Assembly (NCBI GenBank): GCA_029935255.1
Contig: JAOZKS010000114.1
Coordinates: 1 to 7,743 of the forward strand
Length of the DNA: 7,743 nt
Source of the DNA: Pontiella sp.
Lineage (GTDB): Bacteria > Verrucomicrobiota > Kiritimatiellia > Kiritimatiellales > Pontiellaceae
Direction: 5' to 3'
In this document: positions 6,159 to 7,743 of the stretch, piece by piece
How positions within the stretch are numbered: position 1 is the stretch's first letter
Layout of the letters: every line of letters begins with the position of its first letter
Position numbers and translations under genes: made by a program
The notes under the pieces: generated by a model
What the model saw: only the letters and a program-made list of their open reading frames with translations
The model's database searches: none
Told to the model about the DNA's origin: nothing

Positions 6159-7682
6159 ATGAAGAAGTTAGCGTTCGGTGTTTTATTAATCGGCATGGTT
6201 TTCATGGCGCAAACCGGGTTTTCGGAAAAACCAATGACGGCGGCAGAGGCCCAAGCGTTGTTTTATTCAACACCCATTGCGGAATTCAACACCCCCTTCA
6301 AGCCCAATGCCCATGAAGGGGCTCAGTGGTATCCCGATGCCGGGTTTGGTCTGTTTATTCACTGGGGAATCTATAGCGTGGAGCCGACAAACCCCTCGTG
6401 GTCCATGATCAAAAACTGCTTTAAAAAGGAACGCCCCGCCAAAATATCGGTCGAGGATTACTACAAGCTTGCCGAACAGTTTAACCCCCAGTCCTACAAC
6501 CCGGATGCCTGGATGGAGATGGCCTCGTCCATCGGCATGAAATATGCCGTGATCACGACCAAACACCATGATGGGTATTGTTTGTGGCCCACTGAATACG
6601 GGGAATACAACACGAAATCCTGCATGGAAGGGCGTGATTTGATTGGAGAGTATGTGGCCTCTTGCCGTAAATATGGAATGAAGGTCGGGTTTTATTTTTC
6701 CCCGCGGGACTGGGCCTATAACAACCACGTTTCCGGATTCAACAATCCGGCTCGTGGATTCGATCATTTTAAGGACGCGGTGAATCCCTTCTCGAAGGAG
6801 GAGAACGAGGCCGAATATGAAAAGTGGCTGGACTATACCATTGGCCAGCTTAGCGAGCTCCTCACACGGTATGGTCCGGTCGATGTACTTTGGTTCGACG
6901 GGGCCGGCTGGATGGGAATCAAGCGTCCGGAGGATGATCTTCGAGTTCGGAACTGGATCTATCGGCTTCAGCCGCAGATCGTGATTAATCCTCGCTGGGG
7001 CGGAAAAAATGTCAACCCCGATTATGACAAGCAAAAGGGGCACCATAGCCTCTCCGATATCAGCCGCCGCGTCGGTGATTTCTACACCTATGAATCCAAA
7101 TGGTCTGAAATTGAAAAACGCAATGACGGGTTATATGCCGATATCTGGTTTGAATTTTGCCGCGCCTGGAAAGGGCACTGGGGCTATACCCCGGCCGACT
7201 CGGATCAGGCGAATCCGAAAAGCATGCAGCAAATTGTACATCAGCTAACCGAAATCCGCTCTTTCAACGGGAATTATCTGCTGAATATTGGCCCTTCTGA
7301 AGAGGGAGAAATCCGACCGGACATCCTTGCGGAAGCCCAGATTATTTCCCGATGGGTAAAGAGCAATGGGGATTCGATTCTAGCGGCGGATGGCGTAAAG
7401 GCGTGGGAGAAGTATTCCACTGTTCCGCTGACGCAAAACGGGACGAGCCTCTATGCGCATATGACCACCTATTCCGAAGGCGGAGAGGTCATCACGATTG
7501 CGCTCCCGGAAAAACCCGTCTCGGTCTGCTACCTGCATAATGGAGTCCCTGCCCGCCATGAATACGATAAGGGGTCCCGGAGTCTGCGCATTCTTCTCGA
7601 TAAAAAACAAAAAGACCCCTTGGGGCTCAGCACCGTGGTTGAAATTAAAACCAGAACCGCTCAGCAACGCATGAGCAGGTGA
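6159..7682 (+). CDS. Secreted GH29 alpha-L-fucosidase
   Basis: The 507-residue product cleaves terminal alpha-L-fucose by a retaining mechanism. A signal peptide (MKKLAFGVLLIGMVFMAQTG) is probably cut after FS at residue 22. The catalytic barrel shows the GH29 landmarks in order: FGLFIHWGIYS (H68, W69), ITTKHHDGYCLW (H136, H137, D138), VGFYFSPRDW, and VDVLWFDGAGWM with D247 as the expected nucleophile. WKGHWGYTPAD and NYLLNIGPSEEGEI follow. The acid/base glutamate is less certain; E312 in FYTYESKW is a candidate. A C-terminal beta-sandwich follows from about residue 410. AAGGA at 6147-6151 supports the ATG. It follows the sulfatase by 37 bp and is very likely cotranscribed, fitting joint desulfation and defucosylation of a glycan. 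The last few residues (about QRMSR) overlap transposase-like DNA on the other strand, so the native C-terminus may have been changed; the catalytic domain is unaffected. Confidence 0.95.
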   Translation: MKKLAFGVLLIGMVFMAQTGFSEKPMTAAEAQALFYSTPIAEFNTPFKPNAHEGAQWYPDAGFGLFIHWGIYSVEPTNPSWSMIKNCFKKERPAKISVEDYYKLAEQFNPQSYNPDAWMEMASSIGMKYAVITTKHHDGYCLWPTEYGEYNTKSCMEGRDLIGEYVASCRKYGMKVGFYFSPRDWAYNNHVSGFNNPARGFDHFKDAVNPFSKEENEAEYEKWLDYTIGQLSELLTRYGPVDVLWFDGAGWMGIKRPEDDLRVRNWIYRLQPQIVINPRWGGKNVNPDYDKQKGHHSLSDISRRVGDFYTYESKWSEIEKRNDGLYADIWFEFCRAWKGHWGYTPADSDQANPKSMQQIVHQLTEIRSFNGNYLLNIGPSEEGEIRPDILAEAQIISRWVKSNGDSILAADGVKAWEKYSTVPLTQNGTSLYAHMTTYSEGGEVITIALPEKPVSVCYLHNGVPARHEYDKGSRSLRILLDKKQKDPLGLSTVVEIKTRTAQQRMSR

Positions 7683-7743
7683 ACGAGAAGTCCCATCCAG
7701 ATTTGCCAGCGAATGGCGTTGGCACTATGGCCGAGGAAGTCGG
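7661..7743 (-). pseudogene. Probable IS4-type transposase remnant, C-terminal-region fragment (runs off right edge)
   Basis: Reading the minus strand from 7741 gives 26 codons, starting DFLGHSANAIRWQIWMGLLV and ending HLLMRC, then TGA at 7663-7661. The ANAIRWQIW and LLVHLLMR pattern resembles a conserved stretch near the C-terminal third of IS4-family transposases, as recalled from PVC bacteria. In intact proteins, reading would continue well past this point; here it stops inside the fucosidase 3' end, which suggests truncation of the element. Only 83 bases are visible, no inverted repeat can be identified, and the family call is from memory. It overlaps the fucosidase stop codon in antisense. 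Confidence 0.5.

Noticed and set aside
6267..7046. Long minus-strand open frame (259 codons) opposite the fucosidase
   Set aside because: It is a codon-bias shadow of a convincingly conserved GH29 gene; its translation shows no recognisable motif.
7601..7628. CCCCAAGGGG followed by T-runs on the minus strand, as a terminator for the transposase-like fragment
   Set aside because: The stem is only 3-4 bp with a very tight loop and lies in fucosidase coding sequence; the T-runs are Lys/Asp codons read in reverse.
1..7743. CRISPR arrays, tRNA or rRNA genes
   Set aside because: No regularly spaced repeats, cloverleaf-like segments or rRNA-like stretches were seen on either strand.

Overview
The window looks like part of a marine PVC-superphylum bacterium, most likely Kiritimatiellota (Pontiella-like) or a close Lentisphaerae/Verrucomicrobia relative. 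The reasons are a PEP-CTERM anchored protein, a secreted S1-type sulfatase beside a secreted GH29 alpha-L-fucosidase, a very large exported beta-sandwich/FN3 protein with a calcium-loop C-terminal region, and a divergent ECF-type sigma factor. The taxonomic call is inference from gene content and protein style; no marker gene is present.

Layout: positions 1-381 hold the N-terminal 127 codons of an ECF-type sigma factor on the minus strand, running off the left edge. A 142-bp intergenic region (382-523) separates it from four plus-strand genes. These are an 1104-aa secreted modular protein (524-3838), a 225-aa PEP-CTERM protein (3963-4640), a 473-aa sulfatase (4700-6121) and a 507-aa GH29 fucosidase (6159-7682). 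Gaps shrink along the series (124, 59, 37 bp), so the sulfatase and fucosidase are very probably cotranscribed. The PEP-CTERM gene may belong to the same transcript, and a 9-bp hairpin lies between the first and second genes. The last 83 bases carry, on the minus strand, a short piece that resembles an IS4-type transposase and overlaps the 3' end of the fucosidase gene.

How the parts may work together: all four plus-strand products have signal peptides. The sulfatase would remove sulfate esters and the fucosidase would release alpha-L-fucose, a pairing expected for breakdown of sulfated fucans or fucosylated glycans. The modular protein could bind glycan or serve as a surface protein, and the PEP-CTERM protein would be processed by an exosortase and held in the envelope. 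The divergent sigma factor is a candidate local regulator. No SusC/SusD pair, transporter or exosortase lies in the window.

Most unusual points: a perfect 9-bp inverted repeat covers the sigma factor start codon; the large protein contains an internal duplication of a (beta-sandwich + FN3) unit; an apparent TTG start for the sulfatase sits inside an imperfect direct repeat; and a transposase-like remnant appears to supply the last codons of the fucosidase gene. No clearly new enzymatic or defence system is evident.
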